Positions 7,787-18,315 are shown, counted from the stretch's first letter. The stretch is DNA of 64,000 nucleotides from Lactimicrobium massiliense (GCF_900343155.1 NZ_OUNG01000006.1:186001-250000); one strand, 5' to 3'. The notes: generated by a model not told the origin, from the letters alone. Numbers and translations are program-made.

Positions 7787-10700
7787 ATGGACAAACTGTA
7801 TGAAACAGGCTGGGAACATGATGCCTGCGGTATTGGCACAATCGTCAATATTGACGGTCATCAGGACCATGCCGTGCTGGATGATGCCTTGAAGATTGTA
7901 GAGAAACTGGATCACAGAGCTGGCCGTGATGCCAGCGGAAAGGTTGGCGATGGTGTCGGTATTCTGATACAGATCAGCCACAGTTTCTTTGCGGATGCCT
8001 GTGCAAAGGAAGAAATCCATCTGAAGGAAAGAGGAGATTACGGCATCGGTATGTTCTTTCTGCCTGCTGACCAGCTCAAGGCAACCTTTGCGGAGAGAAT
8101 GTTTGCGGTCATTGCCCGCAAAAACGGCCTGAAGGTACTGGGCTGGCGGAGTGTGCCGGTATGTCCGGAAATTCTTGGTGAAGCAGCCCGCAGCTGCATG
8201 CCCCGCATCCGTCAGGTATTCCTGGAAAGGCCAAAAGAGGTGGAAAGAGGCATCGCCTTTGACCGCCTGCTGTATATCACCAGACGTGAATTTGAGCAGG
8301 GCTCAGAAGATACCTACGTATGCTCTTTGTCATCCCGCACGATTGTTTACAAGGGGATGTTCCTGGTGAATCAGCTGCGCCAGTTCTATCCGGATCTGCA
8401 GAGCAGCCTGTATGAGACCGCAATTGCCATTGTGCATTCCCGTTTTTCTACCAATACACGGCCAAGCTGGCAGCGTGCCCATCCATACCGTATGATCGCC
8501 CATAATGGTGAGATCAACACGATCCGCGGCAACGTTGACCGCATGCTGGCCAGAGAAGAGACGATGTCCTCTGATCTGCTGGCGAATGATCTTGACAAGA
8601 TTTATCCGGTCATCAATGCCGGCGGCAGTGATTCTGCCATGGTCGACAACACGCTGGAATTTCTTTACTATGCCGGCATGGATCTGCCTCTGGCCATGAT
8701 GCTAATGGTGCCGGAGCCATGGAAAAACCAGAAAAACATGGACCCGCAGAAACGTGATTTCTATCATTACTATGCCACGATGATGGAGCCGTGGGATGGT
8801 CCGGCAGCAGTATTGTTCTCAGATGGCGATCTGGTTGGTGCCACATTGGACCGCAATGGCCTGCGTCCTGCACGATATTACATTACGGATGACGGCAGGG
8901 TGATTCTTGCGTCCGAAGTTGGTGTACTGGATCTCAATCCAGCCCATATTGTTACCAAGTCCAGACTGATGCCAGGAAAGATGCTGCTGGTAGACACAAA
9001 GAAAAAGAAGGTCATTTCAGATGCAGAGCTGAAACAGTATTATGCCAGCCGCAAGCCCTATGGCGAGTGGATTGACCTCAACCTGCTGCACCTGCATGAT
9101 CTCAAAATTCCGAATCATAAAGTAGAGATGTACCCGCAGGAAGAACGTGACCGCCTGTATAAAGTCTTCGGCTATTCCTATGAGGATGTCAAGGAACAGA
9201 TCCTGCCGATGGCTGCCAATGGCAATGAGCCAACCATGTCGATGGGCCATGATATCCCACTGGCAGTTCTCTCTGACAAGCCGGAATCTTTGTTCAATTA
9301 TATCCAGCAGCAGTTTGCCCAGGTCACCAATCCGCCGATTGACTGTCTGCGTGAGAAGGTTGTGACAGATACCACTGTATATATCGGTTCCGATGGCAAC
9401 CTGCTCCATGATGAGGCAGAAAACTGCCGTGTCTTGGAAATCACCCAGCCGATTCTGAGTGAAGTGCAGATGATGCAGATCAGAACACTGCACCGTCCCG
9501 GCTTTCAGACCGCCGATATCTCTTTGCTGTACTACAAGCACACATCATTAAAGAAAGCACTGGATGCACTTTGTGTATCGTGTGACCGTGCCTATAACAA
9601 TGGTGCCAACATCCTGATTCTCAGTGACCGCGGCGTCGATGAAAACCATGTTCCAATTCCATCATTGCTGGCTGTATCTGCGGTCGAAACACACCTGGTC
9701 ACCACTAAGAAGCGCACCAAGGTGTCGCTGATCCTGGAATCCGGTGAGCCGCGTGACGTGCATCAGTGTGCGGCCATCCTTGGCTTTGGTGCCAGAGCCA
9801 TCAATCCATACCTGGCTCATGAATGCGTCACGGAACTGATTGACAAGCACCTGCTGGATAAAGATTATCACACAGCCCTGCAGGACTATGACAATGCACT
9901 GCTTGCAGGTATCGTCAAAACAGCAGCCAAGATGGGAATCTCGGTTCTGCAGTCCTACCAGTCTGCCAAGATTTTTGAAGCCATCGGTCTGAGCGAAGAT
10001 GTTGTACACACCTACTTCCCAGGCATCTCCTGCCGGGTCGGCGGTGTCGGTCTGGATGAGATTGAAGCCGATGTGCTTGCCCGTCATGACCATGCCTTTG
10101 ATCCCCTGGGCCTGGGCGTTGATACAACGCTGGATGCGATCGGCTACCACCGCCTGCGTTCCAACGAGCGTGCCTATGACCATCTGTATTCACCGGATGT
10201 CATTGTGACACTGCAGAAGGCAGTCAGAGAGAACAGCTATGAGACCTTCTGTGCCTATACAGATCTGCTGGAGAAGAAAAAGCCCCACCGTCTGCGTGAT
10301 GAGCTTGTCCTGGTGCCAAAACAGAAGCCGGTCAAGCTGGAAGAAGTGGAACCGGTATCGTCTATTGTCAAACGCTTCAAGACCGGTGCCATGTCCTTTG
10401 GCTCCATCTCCAGGGAAGCACATGAGTGCATGGCCATCGCCATGAACACCATCGGCGGCAGATCCAATACCGGTGAGGGAGGAGAGGATCCAGAACGTTT
10501 CGGGACAATCCGCAACTCTGCCATCAAGCAGGTTGCTTCCGGAAGATTCGGCGTTACCTCTGCCTATCTCAACAGTGCCAATGAAATTCAGATCAAGATG
10601 GCACAGGGCGCAAAACCAGGTGAAGGCGGCAATCTGCCAGGCAGAAAAGTCTACCCATGGGTCGCAAAGACCAGATTTGCGACGCCAGGTGTTTCCCTGA

Positions 10701-12280
10701 TTTCACCGCCGCCGCATCATGATATTTATTCCATTGAGGATCTTGCCCAGCTGATCTTCGATCTCAAGAATGCCAACCGCAAAGCACGTATTTCCGTCAA
10801 GCTTGTCTCTGAGGCAGGCGTTGGCACGGTTGCCTGTGGTGTTGCCAAGGCAGGTGCCCAGGTTATCCTGATCTCCGGCTTTGACGGCGGTACTGGTGCT
10901 GCTCCATGGTCTTCCATCCATCATGCCGGCATGCCATGGGAACTTGGCATTGCCGAAGCACAGGAGGCTCTGATTGACAACGGGCTGCGTACAAGAGTAC
11001 GTCTGGAGACAGACGGCAAGCTGATGAGCGGCCGGGATGTTGCCGTGGCTGCACTGCTTGGTGCAGAGGAATTCGGCTTTGCGACCGGACCGCTTGTCGC
11101 TATGGGCTGCACAATGATGCGGGTCTGTGCCAAGGATACCTGTCCATTCGGCATTGCTACCCAGAATACAAAGCTGCGCAGCTGCTTCCGCGGCAGACCG
11201 GAAGATGTCATCCATTACATGGAATTCATCGCGCAGCAGCTGCGTGAAGAAATGGCAAAGCTTGGCTTCAAGACAGTCGATGAAATGGTCGGCCGCAGTG
11301 ACTGCCTCGCCTTTGCGAATGCAGGCAGAGAGCAGGCGGGCTGGCTGCCGGATCCTTGCTATGCAAGTGCAAAAGAGCGTCACTATAATGCACATGATGT
11401 CTATGATTTCCATCTGGAAAACACTGTTGATGAAGCAGTGCTTCTGCCAGCATTCGAGAAGGCATTCAAGCAGAAAAAGCCGCATGCCGAAAGCATTGAA
11501 GTATCCAGTGTCAACCGTGCAACCGGCACGATCCTTGGCTCCGTGATTACTGAAAAGTTTGGCGACAGCCTGAAAGATGATACTTATGTTGTCAACTGCA
11601 CGGGCGGGGGCGGACAGTCCTTTGGCGCCTTTATTCCAAAAGGACTGACTCTGCGGCTGACAGGTGATGCCAATGACCATGTCGGCAAGGGACTCTCCGG
11701 CGGCAAGATCGTTGTTGTACCGCCTGAAAACATCAGCTTTGATCCGGCAGTCAATATCATTATCGGCAATGTTGCCCTGTATGGCGCAACATCCGGCAAG
11801 GCATATTTTGCCGGCGTTGCCGGTGAGCGTTTCTGTGTCAGAAACTCCGGCGCAACAGCCGTAGCAGAAGGATGCGGCGACCATGGCCTGGAGTACATGA
11901 CCGGCGGCCGTGCAGTCATCCTTGGCAAAGTCGGCAAGAACTTTGCGGCCGGCATGTCCGGCGGCATCGCCTATGTCCTGGACCGTGACCATGATCTGTA
12001 TCAGAACCTGAACAAGGAAATGGTGCGGCTGAATGAAGTCACAGACAAGTACGATATCCAGGAGCTACGGCAGATCCTGGAAGATTATGTCAGAGAAACA
12101 GGATCTGCACATGGCCGCATGATCCTGGATCACTTTGAAAGCTGGGTTCCTCAGTTCAAGAAGGTTGTCCCGATTGACTATCAGAAGATGATGGCCGTGA
12201 CAGGGCGCTATGAAGAACAGGGCATCAAACATGAGAATGCGGTGCTGGAAGCGTTCTATGCAATGCAGAAAGAAGGTTGA
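7787..12280 (+). CDS. gltB: Glutamate synthase large subunit
   Basis: About 1497 residues, normal for the alpha subunit. It transfers the glutamine amide to 2-oxoglutarate. A short propeptide precedes Cys14 (EHDACGIG), the mature N-terminal nucleophile of the glutaminase domain. The FMN barrel and central domains follow, with the 3Fe-4S cysteines in GCTMMRVCAKDTCPFG near residue 1107. The C-terminal GXGXG beta-helix domain ends the protein. ATG 7787 lies eight bases after AGGAG; the ATG at 7781 is only two bases away and less likely. gltD overlaps its stop. Control by the divergent LysR protein is likely. Confidence 0.95.
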   Translation: MDKLYETGWEHDACGIGTIVNIDGHQDHAVLDDALKIVEKLDHRAGRDASGKVGDGVGILIQISHSFFADACAKEEIHLKERGDYGIGMFFLPADQLKATFAERMFAVIARKNGLKVLGWRSVPVCPEILGEAARSCMPRIRQVFLERPKEVERGIAFDRLLYITRREFEQGSEDTYVCSLSSRTIVYKGMFLVNQLRQFYPDLQSSLYETAIAIVHSRFSTNTRPSWQRAHPYRMIAHNGEINTIRGNVDRMLAREETMSSDLLANDLDKIYPVINAGGSDSAMVDNTLEFLYYAGMDLPLAMMLMVPEPWKNQKNMDPQKRDFYHYYATMMEPWDGPAAVLFSDGDLVGATLDRNGLRPARYYITDDGRVILASEVGVLDLNPAHIVTKSRLMPGKMLLVDTKKKKVISDAELKQYYASRKPYGEWIDLNLLHLHDLKIPNHKVEMYPQEERDRLYKVFGYSYEDVKEQILPMAANGNEPTMSMGHDIPLAVLSDKPESLFNYIQQQFAQVTNPPIDCLREKVVTDTTVYIGSDGNLLHDEAENCRVLEITQPILSEVQMMQIRTLHRPGFQTADISLLYYKHTSLKKALDALCVSCDRAYNNGANILILSDRGVDENHVPIPSLLAVSAVETHLVTTKKRTKVSLILESGEPRDVHQCAAILGFGARAINPYLAHECVTELIDKHLLDKDYHTALQDYDNALLAGIVKTAAKMGISVLQSYQSAKIFEAIGLSEDVVHTYFPGISCRVGGVGLDEIEADVLARHDHAFDPLGLGVDTTLDAIGYHRLRSNERAYDHLYSPDVIVTLQKAVRENSYETFCAYTDLLEKKKPHRLRDELVLVPKQKPVKLEEVEPVSSIVKRFKTGAMSFGSISREAHECMAIAMNTIGGRSNTGEGGEDPERFGTIRNSAIKQVASGRFGVTSAYLNSANEIQIKMAQGAKPGEGGNLPGRKVYPWVAKTRFATPGVSLISPPPHHDIYSIEDLAQLIFDLKNANRKARISVKLVSEAGVGTVACGVAKAGAQVILISGFDGGTGAAPWSSIHHAGMPWELGIAEAQEALIDNGLRTRVRLETDGKLMSGRDVAVAALLGAEEFGFATGPLVAMGCTMMRVCAKDTCPFGIATQNTKLRSCFRGRPEDVIHYMEFIAQQLREEMAKLGFKTVDEMVGRSDCLAFANAGREQAGWLPDPCYASAKERHYNAHDVYDFHLENTVDEAVLLPAFEKAFKQKKPHAESIEVSSVNRATGTILGSVITEKFGDSLKDDTYVVNCTGGGGQSFGAFIPKGLTLRLTGDANDHVGKGLSGGKIVVVPPENISFDPAVNIIIGNVALYGATSGKAYFAGVAGERFCVRNSGATAVAEGCGDHGLEYMTGGRAVILGKVGKNFAAGMSGGIAYVLDRDHDLYQNLNKEMVRLNEVTDKYDIQELRQILEDYVRETGSAHGRMILDHFESWVPQFKKVVPIDYQKMMAVTGRYEEQGIKHENAVLEAFYAMQKEG

Positions 12281-13743
12281 TGAAGATGGGAAAAGACAAT
12301 GGATTTCTGCTGTATCAGCGCAGAGAAAACGGTATTGAAGATCCTTTGCGCAGAATCAAAAACTATCAGGAATTTCACCAGCCGCTGACAAAGGAGCAGC
12401 GCCGCCTGCAGGGTGCCCGCTGCATGAACTGCGGCGTACCGTTCTGTCAGTCCTCACTTTTCCTGCATGGCATGACAACCGGCTGCCCGCTGCACAATCT
12501 CATTCCGGAATGGAATGATGAAATCTACCGGGGCAATCCTGCCCATGCTTTGGCCAGACTGATCAAGACAAACCCATTCCCGGAGTTCACTTCCAGAGTA
12601 TGCCCGGCACTTTGCGAAAAGGCGTGCCTGTGCGGCGTCAATGGAGAACCAGTGTCGATCAGAGACAATGAATATGCTGTGATTGAAGATGGTTTTGCAC
12701 TTGGCTTGATGCAGCCGCGCATTCCACAGGTGCGCTCCGGCCGCGCAGTGGCTGTCGTCGGTTCCGGCCCTTCCGGTCTGGCTGCTGCAGACAGACTGAA
12801 CCAGCGCGGCCACCACGTGGAAGTGTTTGAGCGGGATGACAAACCGGGCGGACTGCTGATGTATGGCATTCCTAATATGAAACTGGATAAAAAGGTTGTC
12901 GAAAGACGCATTGAACTCATGGAAAAGGAAGGTGTCATCTTCCATACCAACAGTGATGTAGGCAGAACCATCAGTGCAGCTGATCTGCAGAAAGACTTTG
13001 ATGCTGTTATTCTCTGCTGCGGTGCCAAGCAGGCACGCTCTTTGAAGCTGGAAGGCAGTGAAAAAGCAGAAGGTATTCTGTTTGCCGTTGACTTCCTGAA
13101 GAACGCAACCAAGGCAGTGCTGGCAGAGAAGAAGGCTGAAGGTGCTGTCTCAGCGGAAGGAAAGCATGTGGTCATTGTCGGCGGCGGTGATACCGGCAAT
13201 GACTGTGTGGCAACCTGCCTGCGCCAGAACTGTGCCAGTGTGACCCAGTTGGAAATGATGCCATGCCCGCCTGAGAAGAGGGCAAAGGACAAACCATGGC
13301 CGGAGTGGCCCCGTGTTCTCAAGACAGATTATGGGCAGGAAGAAGCCATTGCCGTCTTTGGACATGATCCGCGCATCTATCAGACAACGGTTACTGGCAT
13401 TGAGACAGAAAAAGGAAAGCTCAAGGCTGTGCACACAGTCAAAGTTCACTTTGAAAATGGAAAGATGGTGCAGGAAGAGGGCAGTGAACAGGTGCTGCCA
13501 TGTGAGCTGCTGATCATTGCGGCCGGCTTCCTTGGCTGTGAAGCCTACACATCCAAGGCATTCAATCTGGAACTCAACCGCGGCAGAGCGGTCACAGAAA
13601 AAGACAGTTACCGCATTAAAGACCATCTGTTCTCTGCTGGTGATATGCACCGCGGCCAGTCACTGGTCGTCTGGGCAATTGAAGAAGGAAGAGCCTGTGC
13701 CAGAGAAGTGGATGAAGATCTGATGGGTTATACGAATCTGTAA
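12280..13743 (+). CDS. gltD: Glutamate synthase small subunit
   Basis: About 487 residues. The N-terminal Fe-S part shows CMNCGVPFCQ near residue 48 and further cysteines (CPALCEKACLCG). Two nucleotide-binding sites follow: VVGSGPSGLAAADRL (FAD, about 160) and VIVGGGDTGNDC (NADPH, about 300). It feeds electrons from NAD(P)H to GltB. The start ATG at 12280 overlaps the gltB stop (TGATG), with ATG 12286 possible; GAAGG sits upstream. A terminator follows. Confidence 0.95.
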   Translation: MKMGKDNGFLLYQRRENGIEDPLRRIKNYQEFHQPLTKEQRRLQGARCMNCGVPFCQSSLFLHGMTTGCPLHNLIPEWNDEIYRGNPAHALARLIKTNPFPEFTSRVCPALCEKACLCGVNGEPVSIRDNEYAVIEDGFALGLMQPRIPQVRSGRAVAVVGSGPSGLAAADRLNQRGHHVEVFERDDKPGGLLMYGIPNMKLDKKVVERRIELMEKEGVIFHTNSDVGRTISAADLQKDFDAVILCCGAKQARSLKLEGSEKAEGILFAVDFLKNATKAVLAEKKAEGAVSAEGKHVVIVGGGDTGNDCVATCLRQNCASVTQLEMMPCPPEKRAKDKPWPEWPRVLKTDYGQEEAIAVFGHDPRIYQTTVTGIETEKGKLKAVHTVKVHFENGKMVQEEGSEQVLPCELLIIAAGFLGCEAYTSKAFNLELNRGRAVTEKDSYRIKDHLFSAGDMHRGQSLVVWAIEEGRACAREVDEDLMGYTNL

Positions 13744-13761
13744 TCAAAGCAATGAAAAGAA

Positions 13762-13811
13762 AAAGCAGTTTATGTCCGCAGAGAATTCTCTTCTGACATG
13801 AACTGCTTTTT
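13762..13811 (+). terminator. Rho-independent terminator of gltBD
   Basis: Stem arms 13762-13776 and 13795-13809 (AAAGCAGTTTATGTC against GACATGAACTGCTTT, one mismatch) followed by a T run. It starts 18 bases after the gltD stop. Confidence 0.8.
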
Positions 13812-13934
13812 ATCGTGCCAAAGAACGCTGACATGATTTCCAAAAAGTCTGCTTCATTTGACAGTATCATATTTTTACAATTTAGAAATCATCTGCGTAT
13901 TAACAACTGTGATATGTCGCTCTTCAGACCCCAG

Positions 13935-13974
13935 AAAAAAACTCCCTGCAGCAGATATCTCTGCCACAGGGAGT
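13935..13974 (-). terminator. Rho-independent terminator of the NlpC/P60 gene
   Basis: Inverted repeat 13941-13974 (ACTCCCTG..GCAGA / TCTGC..CAGGGAGT). On the reverse strand it is followed by a T run (13940-13935), just past the stop at 13994. The 120 bases between this and the gltD terminator hold nothing I can identify. Confidence 0.8.
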
Positions 13975-13993
13975 ACATTCTCTCTAGATGCAA

Positions 13994-15274
13994 TTACCAC
14001 AGACGGTGAATGATCATGTTGCCATTGGTGATCCAGCCGATCGGACATTCTCTGATACCCATGCTTGGATTCATGGCATTGATAACCATACCGTTGCCGG
14101 CATAGATGCCGCAGTGTCCTGTCCATGTGATCAGATCACCCGGCTGTGCATCGGCATAGGAGACTGCATAGCCAGCAGTTTCCTGTACATAAGATGTACG
14201 GCCAAGGACGATGCCGAAGTGGGCATAGACATACTTGGTCAAACCAGAGCAGTCAAAGTAGTTCGGACCATTGCCGCCCCATACATATGGCAGGCCAAGG
14301 AACTGTCTGGCATAGGCAACAACCGCATAGCCGTCGATGGCAGCATCACTGGATTGGGAACCATTTGTAGAAGAACCGCTGCCGGAATTACCGGATCCGC
14401 CAGAATTGTTGGCAGCTTCCTGGGCAGCTGCGGCTGCAGCCGCTTCGGCCTCAGCCTTTGCCTGCTGCTCGGCAATCTGTCTTTCCTGTTCTTCCTTCTG
14501 TGCTTCCGTAATTGTATCCGATGCATCCTGCAGGGAAGAGATCAGTGTCAATGTATCATTGGACTGATTCTCCAGATTTGCTTTCTGGTTTTCATAATCC
14601 TGTTCGGTCAGCTGTGCTTCATACTGCTTGGCAAGGATATCATCCTGCGCAGTCTGCAGCTCAGTCTGCTTGCTGGACAGCTCCTGCTGGGAAGCAGTCA
14701 GCTGATCAATGGCATCATTCAGTGAAACAAGCGTACTGTGATTATGCTCAGTCAGGTCAGTCAGACCCGCCGCAATCTTCAGGAAGTCTCCGAAGGTCTT
14801 GGCTCCCATCAGAATATCCACATACTTGGAAAGACGCATTGTCGACTGTGAATTTTCAATCTGTGTATTGACCTTGGCACGCAGATCCGCAACCTTATCC
14901 TGCTGATCTGCAATCTGATCATTCAGATCATCAATCTGTGCATTCAGATCTGAAATCTGTGAGTTCAGTGTATCAATCTGACTCTGATAATCCGCAATCT
15001 TAGCCTGATAATCATCAATATTTGTCTGTACATCAGAACGCTGTGCATCAATGGCAAGCAGCTGATCCTTCAATGTAGAAGACTGCGTAGCAGCATACTG
15101 CAGGAATGCCTGGCATGCATTTGTTTCATCACTGGTCAAAGAAGAAACATTGGAACACTTTGTAGTCCAGTAATTGATATCGGAATAATCCTCATCTGCC
15201 TTTGCCTGCACTGGAAACAGGCAGGCAGTAACAGCGGCAGCGGCGAGAAGGGCGCCATATCGCTTAAATTTCAT
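13994..15274 (-). CDS. Secreted NlpC/P60 peptidoglycan hydrolase with long coiled coil
   Basis: 426 residues. A signal peptide (MKFKRYGALLAAAAVTACLF, cut near QAKADED) is followed by a long coiled coil (about 60-250) rich in Gln, Asp and Leu with heptad-like repeats. Then comes an Ala/Ser/Gly linker (about 275-310) and a C-terminal NlpC/P60 domain with catalytic Cys in FDCSGL and His in WTGHCGIYAG. This is the layout of SagA/PcsB/CwlO-type DL-endopeptidases, which cut muropeptides at the cell surface and are often held inactive by the coiled coil. AAGGAG precedes ATG 15272-15274. A reverse-strand extended -10 (TGTTATAAT, about 15325-15333) is a likely promoter. Confidence 0.9.
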   Translation of the reverse strand: MKFKRYGALLAAAAVTACLFPVQAKADEDYSDINYWTTKCSNVSSLTSDETNACQAFLQYAATQSSTLKDQLLAIDAQRSDVQTNIDDYQAKIADYQSQIDTLNSQISDLNAQIDDLNDQIADQQDKVADLRAKVNTQIENSQSTMRLSKYVDILMGAKTFGDFLKIAAGLTDLTEHNHSTLVSLNDAIDQLTASQQELSSKQTELQTAQDDILAKQYEAQLTEQDYENQKANLENQSNDTLTLISSLQDASDTITEAQKEEQERQIAEQQAKAEAEAAAAAAAQEAANNSGGSGNSGSGSSTNGSQSSDAAIDGYAVVAYARQFLGLPYVWGGNGPNYFDCSGLTKYVYAHFGIVLGRTSYVQETAGYAVSYADAQPGDLITWTGHCGIYAGNGMVINAMNPSMGIRECPIGWITNGNMIIHRLW

Positions 15275-15497
15275 TCGTAGCTCCTTTCATCATGATTGAA
15301 CGCATGATACATCGTGCAGGACCCATTATAACAAAGAAGCGTGAAGATCGTATGAAAGTGCATCCGAATTTATTGGATGAAAAATACGGGCAAAATTTAC
15401 AATCGTGTCATACATTTTCTGTAAGCTTGCGAAATTTATTTCCGCAGTCTTTGCCTTTTGTACTAAAATGGCCCATAAGGGGGATCAGGAGATGACT

Positions 15498-16586
15498 ATG
15501 CACCGTGTATTCAACTTTGCGGCTGGACCGTCCCAGCTGCCGCTGCCCGTATTGGAAAGAGCACAGAAAGAACTGCTGGACTATGAAGGTACCGGCATGT
15601 CTGTGATGGAAATGAGCCATCGTTCTGCTGCTTTTTCAAAGATCATGGGTCATACCGAACAGGGAGTCAGGGATGTCATGAACATTCCGGATGACTATGC
15701 TGTTCTGTTTCTGGCAGGCGGCGCATCCAGTCAGTTCACGATGATTCCACTCAACCTGCTCAAAGAAAACCGTCAGGCAGATTATGCGGTGACGGGACAC
15801 TTTGCAAATCTTGCTTATGAAGAAGGAAACCGCTATGGCCAGATGCATGTTTCCTATGATGGCAGCGGAAATGAATACCGCCATATTCCTCAGCAGAAGG
15901 AACTGGACATCCATCCGGATGCGTCCTATTTCCATTATTGTGCCAATAACACAATCTATGGCACCGAATGGCACTATGTACCAGAGACCAATGGTGTTCC
16001 CATTGTGGCAGATATGTCCAGTGACATTGCGTCCTGTCCCGTGGATGTTTCAAAATTCGGATTGATCTATGCCGGTGCACAGAAGAATCTTGCTCCGGCA
16101 GGCGTGACGCTGGTCATTGTGCGCAAAGATCTTGCCAGAGAACCTGACAGGCTTACTCCGGTCATGTATTCTTATCCACGTGAGATTGCTCATGACAGTA
16201 TGTACAACACGCCGCCATGCTGGCAGATCTATATGCTCGGTCTGGTCATGGACTGGCTCAAAGACCAGGGTGGCATGGAAGAAATCGGCAGAAGAAACCA
16301 GGAAAAGGCAGATCTTCTCTATGGCACCCTGGAGCAGTATGCGCTGTTTCATCTGTATGCTGAAAAGGAGAGCCGTTCCCGCATGAATGTGACATTCTCA
16401 ACCGGTGATGCTGATCTGGATGCCCGCTTTATTCAGGGCGCAGCAGAACATGGTCTGGTGAATGTGAAGGGACACCGTCTGCTTGGCGGCATGCGTGCTT
16501 CCATTTACAATGCCATGGATCTGGATGGCGTCAAAGCACTGTGCCAGTGGATTGAACAGTTTGCAAGTGAGAACAGGAAAGGATAA
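15498..16586 (+). CDS. serC: Phosphoserine aminotransferase
   Basis: About 362 residues, the family length. It converts 3-phosphohydroxypyruvate plus glutamate to phosphoserine using PLP. Start MHRVFNFAAGPSQLP is typical; ATG 15498 is six bases after AGGAG, whereas ATG 15492 directly abuts it. The PLP lysine lies in YAGAQKNLAPAG near residue 196. It is followed after three bases by serA, so the two first steps of serine synthesis are co-transcribed. The preceding 220 bases contain the promoters of this gene and the divergent hydrolase, and nothing else I could identify. Confidence 0.95.
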   Translation: MHRVFNFAAGPSQLPLPVLERAQKELLDYEGTGMSVMEMSHRSAAFSKIMGHTEQGVRDVMNIPDDYAVLFLAGGASSQFTMIPLNLLKENRQADYAVTGHFANLAYEEGNRYGQMHVSYDGSGNEYRHIPQQKELDIHPDASYFHYCANNTIYGTEWHYVPETNGVPIVADMSSDIASCPVDVSKFGLIYAGAQKNLAPAGVTLVIVRKDLAREPDRLTPVMYSYPREIAHDSMYNTPPCWQIYMLGLVMDWLKDQGGMEEIGRRNQEKADLLYGTLEQYALFHLYAEKESRSRMNVTFSTGDADLDARFIQGAAEHGLVNVKGHRLLGGMRASIYNAMDLDGVKALCQWIEQFASENRKG

Positions 16587-16589
16587 GAC

Positions 16590-17753
16590 ATGTACAAAGT
16601 TAAACTATTGAATAATATTTCGCCCAGTGCCAGGACCATTCTGACTGCTGACCGCTATGAACTGTCCGAAACGGTGGAACATCCGGACGCATTGTTTGTG
16701 CGTGCTTCGGACCTTCACAAGTATCCGTTTGAAAAGAATTTGCTGTGCATCGGCAGGGCAGGTATTGGTGTCAATACCATTCCGCTGGATGAATGTGCTG
16801 AAAAGGGAATCGTTGTCTTCAATACACCCGGCGGCAATGCCAACGGTGTCAAGGAGCTCTTCCTGTTTGCCCTGGCTATGGCATCCCGTGAAATCCTACC
16901 GGCTATGGAATGGGTTAAAACATACGACGGTTCTCAGGGACCGATAGAGCAGCGCATGGAAAAGGTCAAGAAACAGTATGCCGGACCGGAGTTTGCCGGC
17001 AAGACGCTTGGCGTCATCGGAGCCGGCAACGTTGGATCCAGAGTTGCCAATATTGCCCTTGCCTGCAACATGAAGGTATATGCCTATGATCCATACCTGA
17101 GTGCGGATGCCGCCTGGGCCATTTCCCGCCACGTTTTCCGCGTTTCTGATCTGCGCGATATCTTCCGCTACAGTGATTACATCACGATTCATACCCCTTT
17201 GACCGATGAAACCAGAAATATGATTGATGACAAAGCCATTGCCCTGATGAAAAATGGTGTGCGGATCATCAACTATGCCCGTGGGGAAGTCGTCAATGAA
17301 GATGCTATGATCAAAGGATTGAATGATGGCAAGGTTGCCAGATATGTGGCAGATTTTCCGACCAAACGGCTGATTGAAACAAAGAATACCGTACTGACAC
17401 CGCATCTGGGCGGCACGACATTTGAATCAGAGTCCAACTGTGCCCGCATGGCAGCCAAGGAAATGGACGACTATTTGACCAATGGCAATATCCGCAATTC
17501 TGTCAATCTGCCGGATGTGCAGTTGGAACGCAGCGGTGCATCCCGCATTTGCATCATCCACCGCAACCTGCCCGGCATGCTGGCAAACATGATGCCGCTG
17601 TTTGCACGTGACGGCATCAACATTGAAAACATGACCAACAAGTCCAGAGGCAGCTACGCGTATTCCGTCTTTGACGTCAATACGGATGTCCCTGAAAAAG
17701 CCATCCAGGAACTGAATGATCTGGATGGCGTCATCCGTGTGCGCGTACTCTGA
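16590..17753 (+). CDS. serA: D-3-phosphoglycerate dehydrogenase, short ACT form
   Basis: 387 residues. It oxidises 3-phosphoglycerate with NAD. The NAD-binding motif is GVIGAGNVGSRVA near residue 142; the substrate/catalytic region has INYARGEVV, and the His of the family is in TPHLGG. A C-terminal ACT domain (about 315-387, ICIIHRNLPGMLANM) may give feedback inhibition by serine. It lacks the extra ASB domain of long forms. The stop abuts the stop of the converging TetR gene. Confidence 0.93.
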   Translation: MYKVKLLNNISPSARTILTADRYELSETVEHPDALFVRASDLHKYPFEKNLLCIGRAGIGVNTIPLDECAEKGIVVFNTPGGNANGVKELFLFALAMASREILPAMEWVKTYDGSQGPIEQRMEKVKKQYAGPEFAGKTLGVIGAGNVGSRVANIALACNMKVYAYDPYLSADAAWAISRHVFRVSDLRDIFRYSDYITIHTPLTDETRNMIDDKAIALMKNGVRIINYARGEVVNEDAMIKGLNDGKVARYVADFPTKRLIETKNTVLTPHLGGTTFESESNCARMAAKEMDDYLTNGNIRNSVNLPDVQLERSGASRICIIHRNLPGMLANMMPLFARDGINIENMTNKSRGSYAYSVFDVNTDVPEKAIQELNDLDGVIRVRVL

Positions 17754-18293
17754 TCAGGAAGCAGAAGGAAGATAGGCACCGCTGAGCAGATCTGTAATGA
17801 CAGCCGCAAGCTCTTCTTCATTCAGGCTGTCCTCATTTTCCAGATAAATCCGCACAATGCCCAGCAGGCCGCTGGCAATATACGATGCGGCATACTGACG
17901 GTATAAGCCATCATGATCGGGCAGAAAATCAGGACAGTCCAGGAAATGCCGCATCTGCATGTTCTGGACCAGTCCCAGCAGGTGATTTTCATACAGGATC
18001 GCAAGCATTTCCCTCTCCTGCATGATATAGCGGCTGTAATCCAGACATACATTTTTAAAGAAATGGTCCTGACAGCGGGATGGCACATACTGTTGATCTC
18101 TGCCAAGCTGATAGGCAATCACATTCTCCTTGGAGGAAAACAGGGAATAGAATGTCTGCCTGGACACATTTGCCTTCGTACAGATCTCCGTAATGGAGAT
18201 CTTTTCATAACGCTCCTGTGCAAGCAGATCAAACAGAGCATCCGCAATTACCTGCTGGGAATGACATGCTGTTTTATTGTTTCCGTTATACAT
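17754..18293 (-). CDS. TetR/AcrR-family regulator
   Basis: 179 residues. The N-terminal helix-turn-helix (about 10-55) reads ISITEICTKANVSRQTFYS, followed by a helical ligand domain with no recognisable specificity. The start ATG (18291-18293) has no Shine-Dalgarno site; a reverse-strand -10-like TATGAT (18305-18310) lies so close that the mRNA would be nearly leaderless. It is divergent from lon, and paired TGACA-N2-TGTC motifs sit in between, a likely autoregulatory and possibly lon-affecting operator. Confidence 0.85.
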   Translation of the reverse strand: MYNGNNKTACHSQQVIADALFDLLAQERYEKISITEICTKANVSRQTFYSLFSSKENVIAYQLGRDQQYVPSRCQDHFFKNVCLDYSRYIMQEREMLAILYENHLLGLVQNMQMRHFLDCPDFLPDHDGLYRQYAASYIASGLLGIVRIYLENEDSLNEEELAAVITDLLSGAYLPSAS

Positions 18294-18315
18294 ACCAGAA
18301 ATGTATCATAAAACT

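Noticed and set aside
10703..11992. 429-codon open frame on the reverse strand inside gltB
   Set aside because: gltB is unbroken over the same region with all catalytic motifs; the antisense frame is Cys/His-rich nonsense caused by codon bias.
13812..13934. Possible small gene between the gltD and NlpC/P60 terminators
   Set aside because: A 64-codon frame starts in a terminator stem region and runs into the antisense of the hydrolase; no ribosome site.
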